Positions 1 to 6,082 are shown, counted from the first letter of the stretch. The stretch: DNA of 9,857 nucleotides from an uncultured Clostridia bacterium (GCA_946405325.1 CAMJGU010000017.1:1-9857), one strand, 5' to 3'. Notes: a model not told the origin generated them from the letters alone. Translations and numbers: made by a program.

Positions 1-1082
1 GCCTCGTCGCCGACGTCGTTGCGGATCAGCTCATAAGCGGGGGCGGCAGCCTCACGCATCTTGGCGTAATCCTCCTCGGTGAGGTCGATGACCTCAAGGC
101 CGGCGTCCTTCATGACCTGAAGCGCCTCGTCGTTGTCGGCGATGTTGCGCTCATAGGCATAGGAGTCCATGACGTTGACGCAGACCCAGTCGAGCAGGGC
201 GCGGTAATCATCGGGCAGGGAATCATAGAACGCCTTGTTCATATAGATACCGGACCACATGATGACGTGGTGGGTGTTGACGATATACTTCTGCTGCTCA
301 TAGAGCTTGGAGGAAGAGATCGTGTTGTAGGCGTTCTCCTGCGCCTCAACCAGACCCTGCTGGAGGGCGAGGTACAGATCGCTGAACGCGACCGGAGTGG
401 GGTTGCAGCCCCAGGCCTGCCAGTAAGCAATCGCGGTGGGGTTCTCGAGGGTGCGGATCTTCAGGCCCTTGAGGTCTTCGAAGCTGCGGATCTCCTTGTT
501 GGAGCTGGTCTCACGGAAGCCGCCGGGAACCAGGGACAGGACCTGCAGGCCCATGTCGTTGTAGATGCCCGCGGTGTACTTGAACAGGTCGGTGTCACGG
601 CCGATCATGGCGAGCGCCTGCTCGTTGCTGCTGACCAGGTTCGGAGCGTCGAAGTAGCTCAGGCGCTTGTCGATCAGACCGCCGGAGGTGCCGCTGCCGA
701 TCTGGATGGAGCCCTCGCGGAGCGCCTGGTCGTTCTCGGGCACGGAGCCGAGCTCGCCGTTGGCGTAGATGGTGACGGTGATGTTGCCGTTGGAGCGGCT
801 CTCCATCTCCTCCTTGAACTTCAGCGCGATCTTGTGGCCCGCGGAGGACTCGGGGGAGTTGTGGGACCAGATGATGTCGATCTTGTCGGTGCTGGTAATG
901 GCGGGAGCGCCGTCAGAACCGGCGGTGGTGGCGGGAGCGGCGTCGGTGCTGCTCTCAGCGGGCTGCGCCTCGGTGGAGGTCTCGCCGCCGTTGGAGGCGG
1001 GCGCGTTGTTCTGGAGGCACGCGGTCATAGCGAGCATCATGACGGCAGCCAGAACGATGGCAAGAAGCTTCTTCGTTTTCAT
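1..1082 (-). CDS. dctP: TRAP transporter substrate-binding lipoprotein DctP, C-terminus cut by window edge
   Basis: Extracytoplasmic receptor of a tripartite ATP-independent periplasmic (TRAP) transporter; it captures a small organic acid and delivers it to the DctQM membrane complex. 360 complete codons are visible and the end lies off the left edge. Residues 1-22 form a lipoprotein signal: lysines at 2, 4 and 5, a hydrophobic core, and Cys22 in the context AMTAC, with Met at -3 slightly off the usual lipobox. A Ser/Thr/Ala/Gly-rich linker follows (about 25-65). The DctP family (PF03480) fold then begins near DIIWSHNSPESSAGH. Arg210 in GLKIRTLENP is at the position that salt-bridges the substrate carboxylate in characterised members, so a carboxylate ligand is likely, but the exact substrate cannot be told. 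FSDLYLALQQGLVEAQEN (233-250) is the classic family motif. Start ATG has AGGAAA seven bases upstream. Glutamate is almost always GAG and other codons are similarly biased, which suggests high expression. Confidence 0.95.
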   Translation of the reverse strand, partial: MKTKKLLAIVLAAVMMLAMTACLQNNAPASNGGETSTEAQPAESSTDAAPATTAGSDGAPAITSTDKIDIIWSHNSPESSAGHKIALKFKEEMESRSNGNITVTIYANGELGSVPENDQALREGSIQIGSGTSGGLIDKRLSYFDAPNLVSSNEQALAMIGRDTDLFKYTAGIYNDMGLQVLSLVPGGFRETSSNKEIRSFEDLKGLKIRTLENPTAIAYWQAWGCNPTPVAFSDLYLALQQGLVEAQENAYNTISSSKLYEQQKYIVNTHHVIMWSGIYMNKAFYDSLPDDYRALLDWVCVNVMDSYAYERNIADNDEALQVMKDAGLEVIDLTEEDYAKMREAAAPAYELIRNDVGDE

Positions 1083-1107
1083 AGTCTGTTTCCTTTCATA
1101 GATAGTT

Positions 1108-1136
1108 GATATTGTTCCGGCGGACGCCGGTATATC
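1108..1136 (-). other. Intercistronic hairpin between dctM and dctP
   Basis: In the 65-base gap after dctM there is a perfect CCGGC/GCCGG stem (1117-1121 with 1126-1130) with a four-base loop. An outer GATAT/ATATC stem (1108-1112 with 1132-1136) is separated from it by a 4-versus-1 bulge. No T run follows on the transcribed strand, so it is not a normal terminator. Inference: it could stabilise the dctP end of a processed mRNA or attenuate it, since binding proteins are usually needed in excess over membrane subunits. Confidence 0.4.
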
Positions 1137-1147
1137 ACGGAGCATAG

Positions 1148-2443
1148 TTACGCGCGGCCCAGCAGGAGCAGGGAGATGCCGGGGATGAAGGTGATGAGCA
1201 GCAGGGCGATGATGAAGAAGCCCATCGGAACGAGTACCTTCTTGCCCAGCTCGCTGGCGGTGGTGTCAGCAAGCGGCGCCGCAACGAACAGGTTCAGGCC
1301 CATCGGAGGGCTGACCAGGCCGACGGCGAGGTTGGTCACCAGAATGATACCGAAGTGGATGCCGTCGATGCCGAACTGCTTCGCCGTCACCAGCAGGATC
1401 GGGCCGAGGATGGCGATGGCGGAGCCGGTGTCCATGAACATGCCCATGATCAGCAGGACGATGTCGAGCGCGATCAGGAACGTGTACGGGCTGTGGAACG
1501 CCGTGGTCAGCAGATCGGAGATCAGCGCCGGCGCCTTGAGCAGGGACAGCACGCGGCCGAACGCGATGGCAAACGCGATGAGCAGCGCGATGGGCGCGTA
1601 GGAGCGGACAGCCGCCTTGAGGTGGCCCCACAGCTCGCTGAACTTCATCGTCTTGTAGATGAACACACTGACGATGATGGCGTAGAACACGGACACGCAC
1701 GCCGCTTCGGTCGGGGTCAGCTTGCCGGAGTAGATGCCGCCGAGGATGATGACCGGCGTGAGCAGCGCCCAGAAGCCGTCGAGGATCACGTGGCCGACGC
1801 CGCGCTCGCGCAGAGCGCCGACGGCGGCGTTGATCTTTTCCTTATCTTCGCCGTTCTTGATGCAGTAGATGATGCAGTAGATCATCAGGCAGAACGCGAT
1901 GACGAAGCCGGGGAGGATACCGCCGGTGAACATGTCGCCCACGGACTCGCCGGTGGTGACGCCGTACATGATGAACGGAATGGAGGGCGGGATGATGACG
2001 CCGAGACCGCCCGCGGTCGCCACGATGGCGGCGGCGAACTTCTTGTCATAGCCCAGCTCGACGAGCACGGGGATGCACATGCCGCCGACGGCCGCGACCG
2101 TCGCCGGACCGGAGCCGGAGATCGCGCCGTAGAACAGGCACGTTACGACGACCGCGCAGGGCATACCGGCCTTGAGCTTGCCGACAAACACAGCAAAGAC
2201 GTCAAAGAGCTTGCGGGAGATGCCGCCGCGCGCCATGATCGCGCCGGAGAGCATGAACAGGGGGATCGCCAGCACGCTGATGGTGTCGAGGCCGGAAATA
2301 AACGCGCGCATGACATAGTTGGCGTTGCCGGGGAAGGACGCGACCGCCAGAGAGGGATAGAGCGTCACCGCGATCATCGTGATGGCCAGCGGAACGCCGA
2401 GGAACATCATGACGACAAAGCCGCCGAATACAATACCGAGCAT
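1148..2443 (-). CDS. dctM: TRAP transporter large permease subunit DctM
   Basis: Ion-coupled (normally sodium) transport subunit of the TRAP system in the cytoplasmic membrane. At 431 residues it has the usual length for the family (PF06808), with hydrophobic segments throughout. Family landmarks seen in order: SGSGPATVAAVG (109-120), GGLGVIIPPSIPFIMYG (145-161), GGIYSGKLTPTEAACVSV (235-252), GMFMDTGSAIAILGPIL (334-350) and NLAVGLVSPPMGLNLF (371-386). The glycine- and proline-rich loops correspond to substrate- and ion-binding regions in solved TRAP structures. The ATG follows the dctQ stop directly (TAAATG), and its AAGGAGGAG ribosome binding site lies within the last dctQ codons, so the two are probably translationally coupled. 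It is complete, with no frameshift. Confidence 0.97.
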   Translation of the reverse strand: MLGIVFGGFVVMMFLGVPLAITMIAVTLYPSLAVASFPGNANYVMRAFISGLDTISVLAIPLFMLSGAIMARGGISRKLFDVFAVFVGKLKAGMPCAVVVTCLFYGAISGSGPATVAAVGGMCIPVLVELGYDKKFAAAIVATAGGLGVIIPPSIPFIMYGVTTGESVGDMFTGGILPGFVIAFCLMIYCIIYCIKNGEDKEKINAAVGALRERGVGHVILDGFWALLTPVIILGGIYSGKLTPTEAACVSVFYAIIVSVFIYKTMKFSELWGHLKAAVRSYAPIALLIAFAIAFGRVLSLLKAPALISDLLTTAFHSPYTFLIALDIVLLIMGMFMDTGSAIAILGPILLVTAKQFGIDGIHFGIILVTNLAVGLVSPPMGLNLFVAAPLADTTASELGKKVLVPMGFFIIALLLITFIPGISLLLLGRA

Positions 2444-2929
2444 TTACTTCTTCTCCTCCTTCCCAAAACCGGACTTGCAATACTTGACCAGATCCTGGAT
2501 CCCGCGGATCGTGCCGAGGCCCATGCCCAGCGGGATCGACATGTAGACGTACTTGATGGGCAGCTGCATCGCCGCGCTGATGCTGGTCGTGGACTGGATC
2601 AGTCCGATGGACTTGTAGGCGATGTAGGCGTAGACAACGATGGTCAGGATCTTCGCAAAGAGGTCGATCGCGACCTTGATCGGGCGGGGGAAGAAATTGT
2701 ACACCGCGTCCACGCGAATGGTCAGGCCCTTGCGGATGCAGTAGCCCGCGCTGAGCATGCCGCTGTAGACAAACAGGTAACGGCACACCTCTTCCGCCCA
2801 GGTGAATCCGCCGCCGACAATGTTTCTGGCGATGACCTGAACCATCATCACAACAGAGAACGCCGCGAGCAGAATCACCATCAGGATCTCTTCCAGATTC
2901 TCCTCGAGGTAGGTCCACACTTTTTTCAT
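2444..2929 (-). CDS. dctQ: TRAP transporter small permease subunit DctQ
   Basis: Small membrane subunit that pairs with DctM and helps dock the DctP receptor. 161 residues, normal for DctQ (PF04290), with four predicted membrane segments near 15-35, 48-65, 84-108 and 126-145. The conserved TWAEEVCRYLFVY stretch at 43-55 is the typical DctQ signature. I start at ATG 2929, preceded by AAGGAGGAG about 10-12 bases upstream. A longer in-frame reading from TTG at 2962 would add 11 mostly basic residues, but it runs through that ribosome binding site and is less likely. It is the first gene of the operon, 64 bases from the -10 box of a strong promoter. The C-terminal GKEEKK codons double as the dctM ribosome binding site. 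Confidence 0.94.
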   Translation of the reverse strand: MKKVWTYLEENLEEILMVILLAAFSVVMMVQVIARNIVGGGFTWAEEVCRYLFVYSGMLSAGYCIRKGLTIRVDAVYNFFPRPIKVAIDLFAKILTIVVYAYIAYKSIGLIQSTTSISAAMQLPIKYVYMSIPLGMGLGTIRGIQDLVKYCKSGFGKEEKK

Positions 2930-2992
2930 CGTTTTTGCACTCCTCCTTCTGTTTTTTCGCAATATGACTTCTTTTTATTTATTTTCCAAAAA

Positions 2993-3021
2993 ACTATAAC
3001 ATCTGATTATTGTTCTGTCAA
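2993..3021 (-). promoter_or_regulatory. Sigma-A promoter of the dctQMP operon
   Basis: On the minus strand TTGACA (3016-3021) is followed by a 17-base spacer and TATAGT (2993-2998): a perfect -35, ideal spacing and a 5/6 -10. The predicted start near 2986 gives a leader of about 57 bases before dctQ. The flank is strongly AT-rich. TCTGAT occurs at 3002-3007 (in the spacer) and 3028-3033 (upstream of -35), and CTGA-N5-TCAG lies at 3029-3041. These could be regulator contacts but are too short to call an operator. No regulator gene for TRAP is visible beside it. Confidence 0.85.
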
Positions 3022-3135
3022 TATATTTCTGATGATTTCAGTCCGGTCCTGCCCCCGTTTTTCATAGATTTCAGCGGATTTGACAAAATCGGCGTTCCGT
3101 TTTTTTACAAAGTGCAGAAGGCCTGTCGGTCAAAC

Positions 3136-3172
3136 AAAAAGAGCTGCGGCAAAATGCCCGCCGCGGCTCTTT
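3136..3172 (-). terminator. Intrinsic terminator of the nitroreductase operon
   Basis: Stem GAGCTGCGGC (3141-3150) pairs with GCCGCGGCTC (3160-3169) over 10 bp with one G-U pair, around a 9-base loop. Three flanking A-T pairs extend it to 13 bp. On the minus strand the stem is followed by TTTTTG TTTG, a normal Rho-independent terminator for transcription arriving from the nitroreductase operon. The opposite strand has only a short T run, so any plus-strand activity would be weak. It insulates the strong TRAP promoter located about 115 bases downstream. Confidence 0.85.
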
Positions 3173-3205
3173 CCATGCGTTCGTATTCCTTTCCAGTATC
3201 CTCGC

Positions 3206-3268
3206 TCACAAGCTGCCGAAGTGCAGGCAAACGCCGTTCACCTGCACCGTGTTCTTTGCTTCATACAT
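3206..3268 (-). CDS. Possible 20-residue peptide at the end of the redox operon
   Basis: ATG at 3268 opens a 20-codon frame (starts MYEAKNTVQVNG, ends LHFGSL) closed by TGA at 3206. It lies 11 bases after the stop of the 74-residue gene, and GAGGAAA (3275-3281) sits six bases upstream, overlapping that stop: a good ribosome binding site. Support is only this signal plus plausible composition. At the stop, a GTG at 3209 opens a 34-codon frame (3209-3105) through a GTGA overlap, so the two together could be one broken gene of about 54 residues. I do not recognise the peptide, and it may not be translated. Confidence 0.3.
   Translation of the reverse strand: MYEAKNTVQVNGVCLHFGSL
3221..3247. repeat. 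Inverted repeat with 7-bp arms
   Basis: GTGCAGG (3221-3227) and CCTGCAC (3241-3247) are exact inverted arms around 13 bases, in which AAC/GTT can also pair after a symmetric CA/CA internal loop. It lies upstream of the terminator on the transcribed minus strand, within the possible 20-codon frame. It could be a small RNA hairpin near the 3' end of the operon transcript. No T run follows it. Confidence 0.4.
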
Positions 3269-3279
3269 AACCGGTTTCC

Positions 3280-3504
3280 TCAGTAGATGCGCTTGATGTC
3301 CTTCGGCTCGATGCCGACCCGCTCGCAGAAGCGATCCACGTCGCTTTGACTGCGTGCCAGCTCATACTCGCGGAATTTGCCCGTCTCCCGGTCAAGGAAG
3401 CCCACCACCATCTCGCCCGTGCAGATGCTCGAGCGCACAGCGGGCTCCTGCGCCGCGGGATCGTAAGGGATCCTCGGCGGTTTTTTCTTTCGAAACAGAT
3501 TCAT
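3280..3504 (-). CDS. Small conserved-looking protein of unknown function, 74 residues
   Basis: The role is not recognised. The protein is soluble, with a very basic N-terminus (MNLFRKKKPPR, 1-11), a central SSICTGEMVVGFLDRETGKF stretch (25-44) containing its first cysteine, and a polar C-terminal part with a second cysteine in DRFCERVGIEPKDIKRIY (57-74). No signal peptide or membrane segment. The beta-strand-like middle and helical end suggest a compact alpha/beta domain. Start ATG overlaps the stop of the upstream oxidoreductase gene (ATGA) and no strong ribosome binding site is seen, so translation probably depends on coupling. Its tight placement suggests a shared job with the nitroreductase and oxidoreductase, perhaps redox or electrophile stress; that is inference only. 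The single CTGE cysteine is not enough to call a metal or thiol site. Confidence 0.8.
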   Translation of the reverse strand: MNLFRKKKPPRIPYDPAAQEPAVRSSICTGEMVVGFLDRETGKFREYELARSQSDVDRFCERVGIEPKDIKRIY

Positions 3505-4502
3505 TGGATAGGAAGCACCGTCTTTCCTCTCGAGCCGCCGCCCGCCACCTTTTTGAGCGCGGCGTCGACATCCTCGAGTTCAAACACGCCGTCCACCGAC
3601 GGACGGATCGCGTGCCGCGCGAGGATGTCGGACGCCTCGGCGAGCTGCGCGCCATCAGAATGGACAAAGATAAAGTCGTAGGTCTGATCGTTCCTCGCCG
3701 CCAACCGATCGTACTTTCTGCCGACAAAGCCGAACGCCAGCTTCATCACCGGCGACGCGCCGATGCGCTGTCCGAACGCCTTGTTCGGGCCGCCGCGCAG
3801 CGATACCAGCTTGCCACCGCGCTTGAGGATGGAAAACTGCTTTTCCAGCTCCGCGCCACCCAGCGAGTCGATCACATAATCCACGTCGGAGAGCACCGCG
3901 GCGTAGTCCTCTTTCTTGTAGTCAATGAACCGATCCACGCCCAGCGCCATGACGCGCTCGGCGTTCTTCGCGCTGCCGTTGGTGATGACCGTCAGGCCGC
4001 GCGCCTTCGCCAGCGGGATCGCCATCGCGCCAAAGCTGCCCGTGCCGCCGGAGATGAAGATCGTCTTTCCCGCCTGCGCGTCCATCAGCTCCAGCGCCTG
4101 CATGGCGGTCAGCGCCGTCAGCGGTACCGCCGCGGCTTCCTCGTCGGTCAGATACTCCGGCGTCCGGGCAAGCGCCGACTCGTCCACGGCGACGTATTCC
4201 GCAAACGCGCCGATACGCGAGAGCGGCAAGCGGCAGTAGACACGCTCACCGGGCTTGAACTTCGTCGCGGACGCGCCGGTTTTTTCCACCACGCCGACGC
4301 ACTCGTTGCCCATGATGAGCGGCGTTTTATAAGGCACGATTGCCTTGACCTCGCCGTGGGCGATCATGTTGTCCAGCGGGTTGACCGCGGCGACGCTGAC
4401 GCGCAGCAGCACGTCCTTTGCGCCGACGCTCGGCGTCGGCTGCTCACCCACCGTCAGGTGCGGTTCTTCCTTGCTGTAACGCTCTAACCATGCAGCTTTC
4501 AT
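3501..4502 (-). CDS. Zinc-independent MDR-family NAD(P)H:quinone oxidoreductase-like protein
   Basis: Medium-chain dehydrogenase/reductase, 333 residues, expected to use NAD(P)H to reduce quinones or enone-type electrophiles in the cytoplasm. GroES-like N-terminal half with VAAVNPLDN (37-45): the NPxD motif of quinone oxidoreductases stands where zinc alcohol dehydrogenases carry the catalytic cysteine. GNECVGVVEKTG follows at 65-76. The Rossmann half has the nucleotide-binding loop SGGTGSFG (151-158), and VDYVIDSLGG closes the usual beta-alpha-beta series. The cysteine cluster for structural zinc is absent. I start at ATG 4502, which overlaps the nitroreductase stop (ATGA) and has GGAGG seven to eight bases upstream. 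A longer open frame up to 4739 is only a shadow over the nitroreductase gene. The substrate is not determinable; crotonyl-CoA-reductase-like or alkenal reductase activity is equally possible. Confidence 0.9.
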   Translation of the reverse strand: MKAAWLERYSKEEPHLTVGEQPTPSVGAKDVLLRVSVAAVNPLDNMIAHGEVKAIVPYKTPLIMGNECVGVVEKTGASATKFKPGERVYCRLPLSRIGAFAEYVAVDESALARTPEYLTDEEAAAVPLTALTAMQALELMDAQAGKTIFISGGTGSFGAMAIPLAKARGLTVITNGSAKNAERVMALGVDRFIDYKKEDYAAVLSDVDYVIDSLGGAELEKQFSILKRGGKLVSLRGGPNKAFGQRIGASPVMKLAFGFVGRKYDRLAARNDQTYDFIFVHSDGAQLAEASDILARHAIRPSVDGVFELEDVDAALKKVAGGGSRGKTVLPIQ

Positions 4503-5347
4503 GCCTGTTCCTCCGTCCATGTGAATAGATAGCGGTAATTCTCCGGCGCATCGGCATCGGTCGGCGCGTCCATCACCTTCAGTGAACCGGCAAGTCCCTG
4601 CTCCCACGCGGTCAGGCAGAAGTGGTTCGCGCCGATGCCCACGTCCACGCGCTGGATGATCGGCGGATCGACCTCGCCCTTCCCTTCGCCCGCCTTGGCG
4701 TAGAAGTGGAACGCGCCGTCGCGGCGCAGCACCCGCCACGGCTGGGCGTTGGTGGCGGACGGCGCAAGCCGCAGCATTTCGAGCGGTTGGGCATAGCCGC
4801 CCGCCGCGCCGCGGCTCAGCGGCGTTTGAAAATCACCGTCGAAGAACAGCTCGCTCCAGTCCTTGCGCTGGTTGGACTTCATGCTCGAGCGCATCAGCGA
4901 TTCGCTGATCGCGCGTTTCTCCGCCGGATAGCCGATGGGCGAGATCACGGGCATCCACTCGTCGTCGCCAACGTGCATCGCGCCGGTGAACGCCTTGCGG
5001 TCGAAGGTCGCCGCCAGCCAGCAGGTGCCGACGCCGAGATGCGTCGCGTACAAAACCAGCTGCTCGAAGCTGTAGCCCACCGCCTCGAGCGACAGCGCGC
5101 CCTTCGGCACCGTGACGCCGAGGAAGGTCTTTGTTCCCTTGATGACGCCGTAGGTCCCCAGCTTTTTTGCCGAGCCGTCGCCCGTTTCGAGCACATGCAC
5201 CGTCACGGGAACGTCGAACGGATTGCGGAGATCTTTCGCGTAAGCCGTCAGCTTCTCCAACGTTTCTCCGTCCAGAGGTTTTGCGTCAAAGGTTCTCACG
5301 CTGTGCCGCTTTTGGATCGTATCGCATACCGGAAAATCAGAAAACAT
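4499..5347 (-). CDS. Nitroreductase-family flavoprotein (TM1586-like)
   Basis: Predicted FMN-dependent oxidoreductase of the nitroreductase fold, 282 residues, cytoplasmic. IQKRHSVRTFD (11-21) is the usual N-terminal FMN-phosphate-binding motif. EQLVLYATHLGVGTCWLAAT (95-114) is the central helix plus glycine-rich turn, and ISPIGYPAEKR (135-145) the conserved G-Y/F-P turn. A second motif, APSATNAQPWRV (195-206), appears in the C-terminal half. In classical nitroreductases the SAxNxQPW motif comes soon after the RxSxR motif, so this resembles the two-lobed, single-chain TM1586 type (PF14512). First gene of its operon; ATG 5347 has GGGGAGGA six bases upstream. Regulation by the divergent TetR gene is likely. 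Substrate unknown: nitroaromatics, quinones or other flavin-reducible compounds. Confidence 0.88.
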   Translation of the reverse strand: MFSDFPVCDTIQKRHSVRTFDAKPLDGETLEKLTAYAKDLRNPFDVPVTVHVLETGDGSAKKLGTYGVIKGTKTFLGVTVPKGALSLEAVGYSFEQLVLYATHLGVGTCWLAATFDRKAFTGAMHVGDDEWMPVISPIGYPAEKRAISESLMRSSMKSNQRKDWSELFFDGDFQTPLSRGAAGGYAQPLEMLRLAPSATNAQPWRVLRRDGAFHFYAKAGEGKGEVDPPIIQRVDVGIGANHFCLTAWEQGLAGSLKVMDAPTDADAPENYRYLFTWTEEQA

Positions 5348-5379
5348 CGTCGTTCCTCCCCGTTCATTGTTGTTGATTC

Positions 5380-5408
5380 ATTCTACAATAACAAGGCAAA
5401 TCTGTATA
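5380..5408 (-). promoter_or_regulatory. Promoter of the nitroreductase operon
   Basis: Minus-strand TATACA (5403-5408, 4/6 to consensus), 17-base spacer, then TAGAAT (5380-5385, 5/6). The predicted start near 5373 gives a leader of about 25 bases before ATG 5347. The -35 box directly abuts the left arm of the inverted repeat at 5409-5432. It is weaker than the opposing TetR promoter. Confidence 0.6.
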
Positions 5409-5432
5409 TTCGCAAAATTCATGTATTGCGAA
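5409..5432. promoter_or_regulatory. Candidate TetR operator between divergent promoters
   Basis: TTCGCAA (5409-5415) and TTGCGAA (5426-5432) are exact 7-bp inverted arms spaced by 10 bases. The right arm contains the plus-strand -35 box and the left arm touches the minus-strand -35 box. A dimeric regulator bound here would block both promoters. The natural candidate is the TetR protein encoded 49 bases to the right. TetR-family operators are commonly palindromes of about this size in divergent gaps, but binding is inferred. Confidence 0.65.
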
Positions 5433-5454
5433 ATAGGAAACAAATCATTATAAT
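5426..5454 (+). promoter_or_regulatory. Promoter of the DhaS-like TetR gene
   Basis: TTGCGA (5426-5431, 4/6), 17-base spacer, then perfect TATAAT (5449-5454). The predicted start near 5461 gives a leader of about 20 bases to the GTG start. The -35 lies wholly inside the right operator arm, which implies autoregulation. Confidence 0.75.
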
Positions 5455-5480
5455 TGTGCAAGCAAGGATGGTGATGGGTT

Positions 5481-6020
5481 GTGATCGAGCGGAAAACGAC
5501 CAGGGAATTGATTTTGAGTTCTCTGTATGACCTGCTTCGGGAGACGCCGTACGAAAAGATCACGGTCTCCGCGATCGTCAAAAACTGCGGGATCTCCCAG
5601 CGCACGTTTTACAATCATTTTAAGGACAAGCACGACCTCGTGGAATGGTCGTACCTGCACGTGTTGGACGAATATTACGCGAAAAACTGTACGGAGATGA
5701 CCTTTCACAAGTGGCTGCTCTTCACGGCGGAAACCGCGTGGGAGCATCGGCTCATGCTGCAAAAATTCGCGCAGTACAGCGGGCAAAACAGCCTGCGCGC
5801 ATCGTTGCAGCAGCCGTTGTCCGAGCGCTGTCTGACGGTGATTCACGATGTGTACGGCGATCCGGTTACGGATCAGCTTCGTGCCGTTGTGTCGTTTTAT
5901 GTCGGTGGTCTGATCAGCTATGTCGAGCGCGCGCTGATCGACGCCGACATTCCGACGCCGGAGCAGAGCGTGGAGCTCTTTGAGCTGTGCATTCCGCGCT
6001 GCATGGCGAAATATTTATAG
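5481..6020 (+). CDS. TetR/AcrR-family regulator, DhaS-like C-terminal type
   Basis: Predicted DNA-binding regulator of 179 residues. N-terminal TetR helix-turn-helix at 27-47 (ITVSAIVKNCGISQRTFYNHF, here split as ITVSAIVKNC plus GISQRTFYNHF) followed by KDKHDL. The KTTRELI opening, the WSY segment and the C-terminal FYVGGLISYVERAL stretch resemble the TetR_C_8 (DhaS-like, PF14278) group, which often lacks a classical drug pocket; some members use co-regulators or act as activators. Start is GTG 5481: an in-frame TGA at 5472 excludes a longer protein, and AAGGA lies 12 bases upstream, a weak site that would keep levels low. Divergent from the nitroreductase operon with a palindrome between the promoters, so it probably controls that operon and itself. 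The inducer is unknown. Confidence 0.9.
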   Translation: MIERKTTRELILSSLYDLLRETPYEKITVSAIVKNCGISQRTFYNHFKDKHDLVEWSYLHVLDEYYAKNCTEMTFHKWLLFTAETAWEHRLMLQKFAQYSGQNSLRASLQQPLSERCLTVIHDVYGDPVTDQLRAVVSFYVGGLISYVERALIDADIPTPEQSVELFELCIPRCMAKYL

Positions 6021-6031
6021 CGGATTCCCTC

Positions 6032-6060
6032 TTGACAAGTGAACGTTCGTTCTCTATAAT
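6032..6060 (+). promoter_or_regulatory. Perfect-consensus promoter of the TetR-ABC operon
   Basis: TTGACA (6032-6037), exactly 17 bases, TATAAT (6055-6060): all twelve consensus positions match. It lies 11 bases after the upstream tetR stop. The predicted start near 6067 gives a leader of about 36 bases with GGGAGG at 6090-6095. Such strength normally requires tight repression, which the overlapping operator can supply. Confidence 0.93.
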
Positions 6061-6082
6061 ACAAGAGAACGAACGGTCACTT
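6037..6082. promoter_or_regulatory. Long inverted-repeat operator over the TetR-ABC promoter
   Basis: Left arm 6037-6054 (AAGTGAACGTTCGTTCTC) and right arm 6065-6082 (GAGAACGAACGGTCACTT) are inverted copies over 18 bp with one mismatch (A6043 against G6076). The 10-base loop begins with the -10 box TATAAT. From 6038 the left arm is exactly the 17-base promoter spacer, and the right arm covers the start site. Each arm repeats GTTC/GAAC units, and the left holds the palindrome GAACGTTC (6041-6048), so two dimers may bind. Likely target of the TetR protein encoded just downstream. Confidence 0.85.

Larger units (their letters stand above)
2930..3279. other. 350-bp intergenic region between redox operon and TRAP operon
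   Basis: No full-size gene is seen here. On the minus strand, reading from right to left, it holds a possible 20-codon frame (3206-3268), an inverted repeat (3221-3247), a bidirectional-looking terminator hairpin (3138-3172), the TRAP promoter (2993-3021) and an AT-rich leader (2930-2990). The plus-strand reading frames across it have no ribosome binding sites and no recognisable motifs. Confidence 0.7.

Noticed and set aside
267..1109. 280-codon plus-strand open frame
   Set aside because: Antisense to dctP, which has a lipoprotein signal and full TRAP receptor motifs; low-complexity Gly/Val/Ala/Asp content.
2930..2962. Upstream TTG start for dctQ
   Set aside because: It would place the AAGGAGGAG ribosome site inside the coding region; the ATG at 2929 fits the family N-terminus.
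1355..3067. 570-codon plus-strand open frame
   Set aside because: It is antisense to dctM and dctQ, has a composition rich in Asp, His, Arg and Ala typical of reverse-frame shadows in GC-rich genes, and lacks motifs.
2930..3279. Riboswitch, tRNA or structured RNA in the largest gap
   Set aside because: I saw no cloverleaf or conserved riboswitch core; the terminator hairpin and one short inverted repeat explain the visible structure. A covariance-model search could overturn this.
3010..3286. Plus-strand small frames of 86 and 68 codons in the intergenic region
   Set aside because: No ribosome binding sites, they cross the TRAP promoter and terminator on the wrong strand, and show no family motif.
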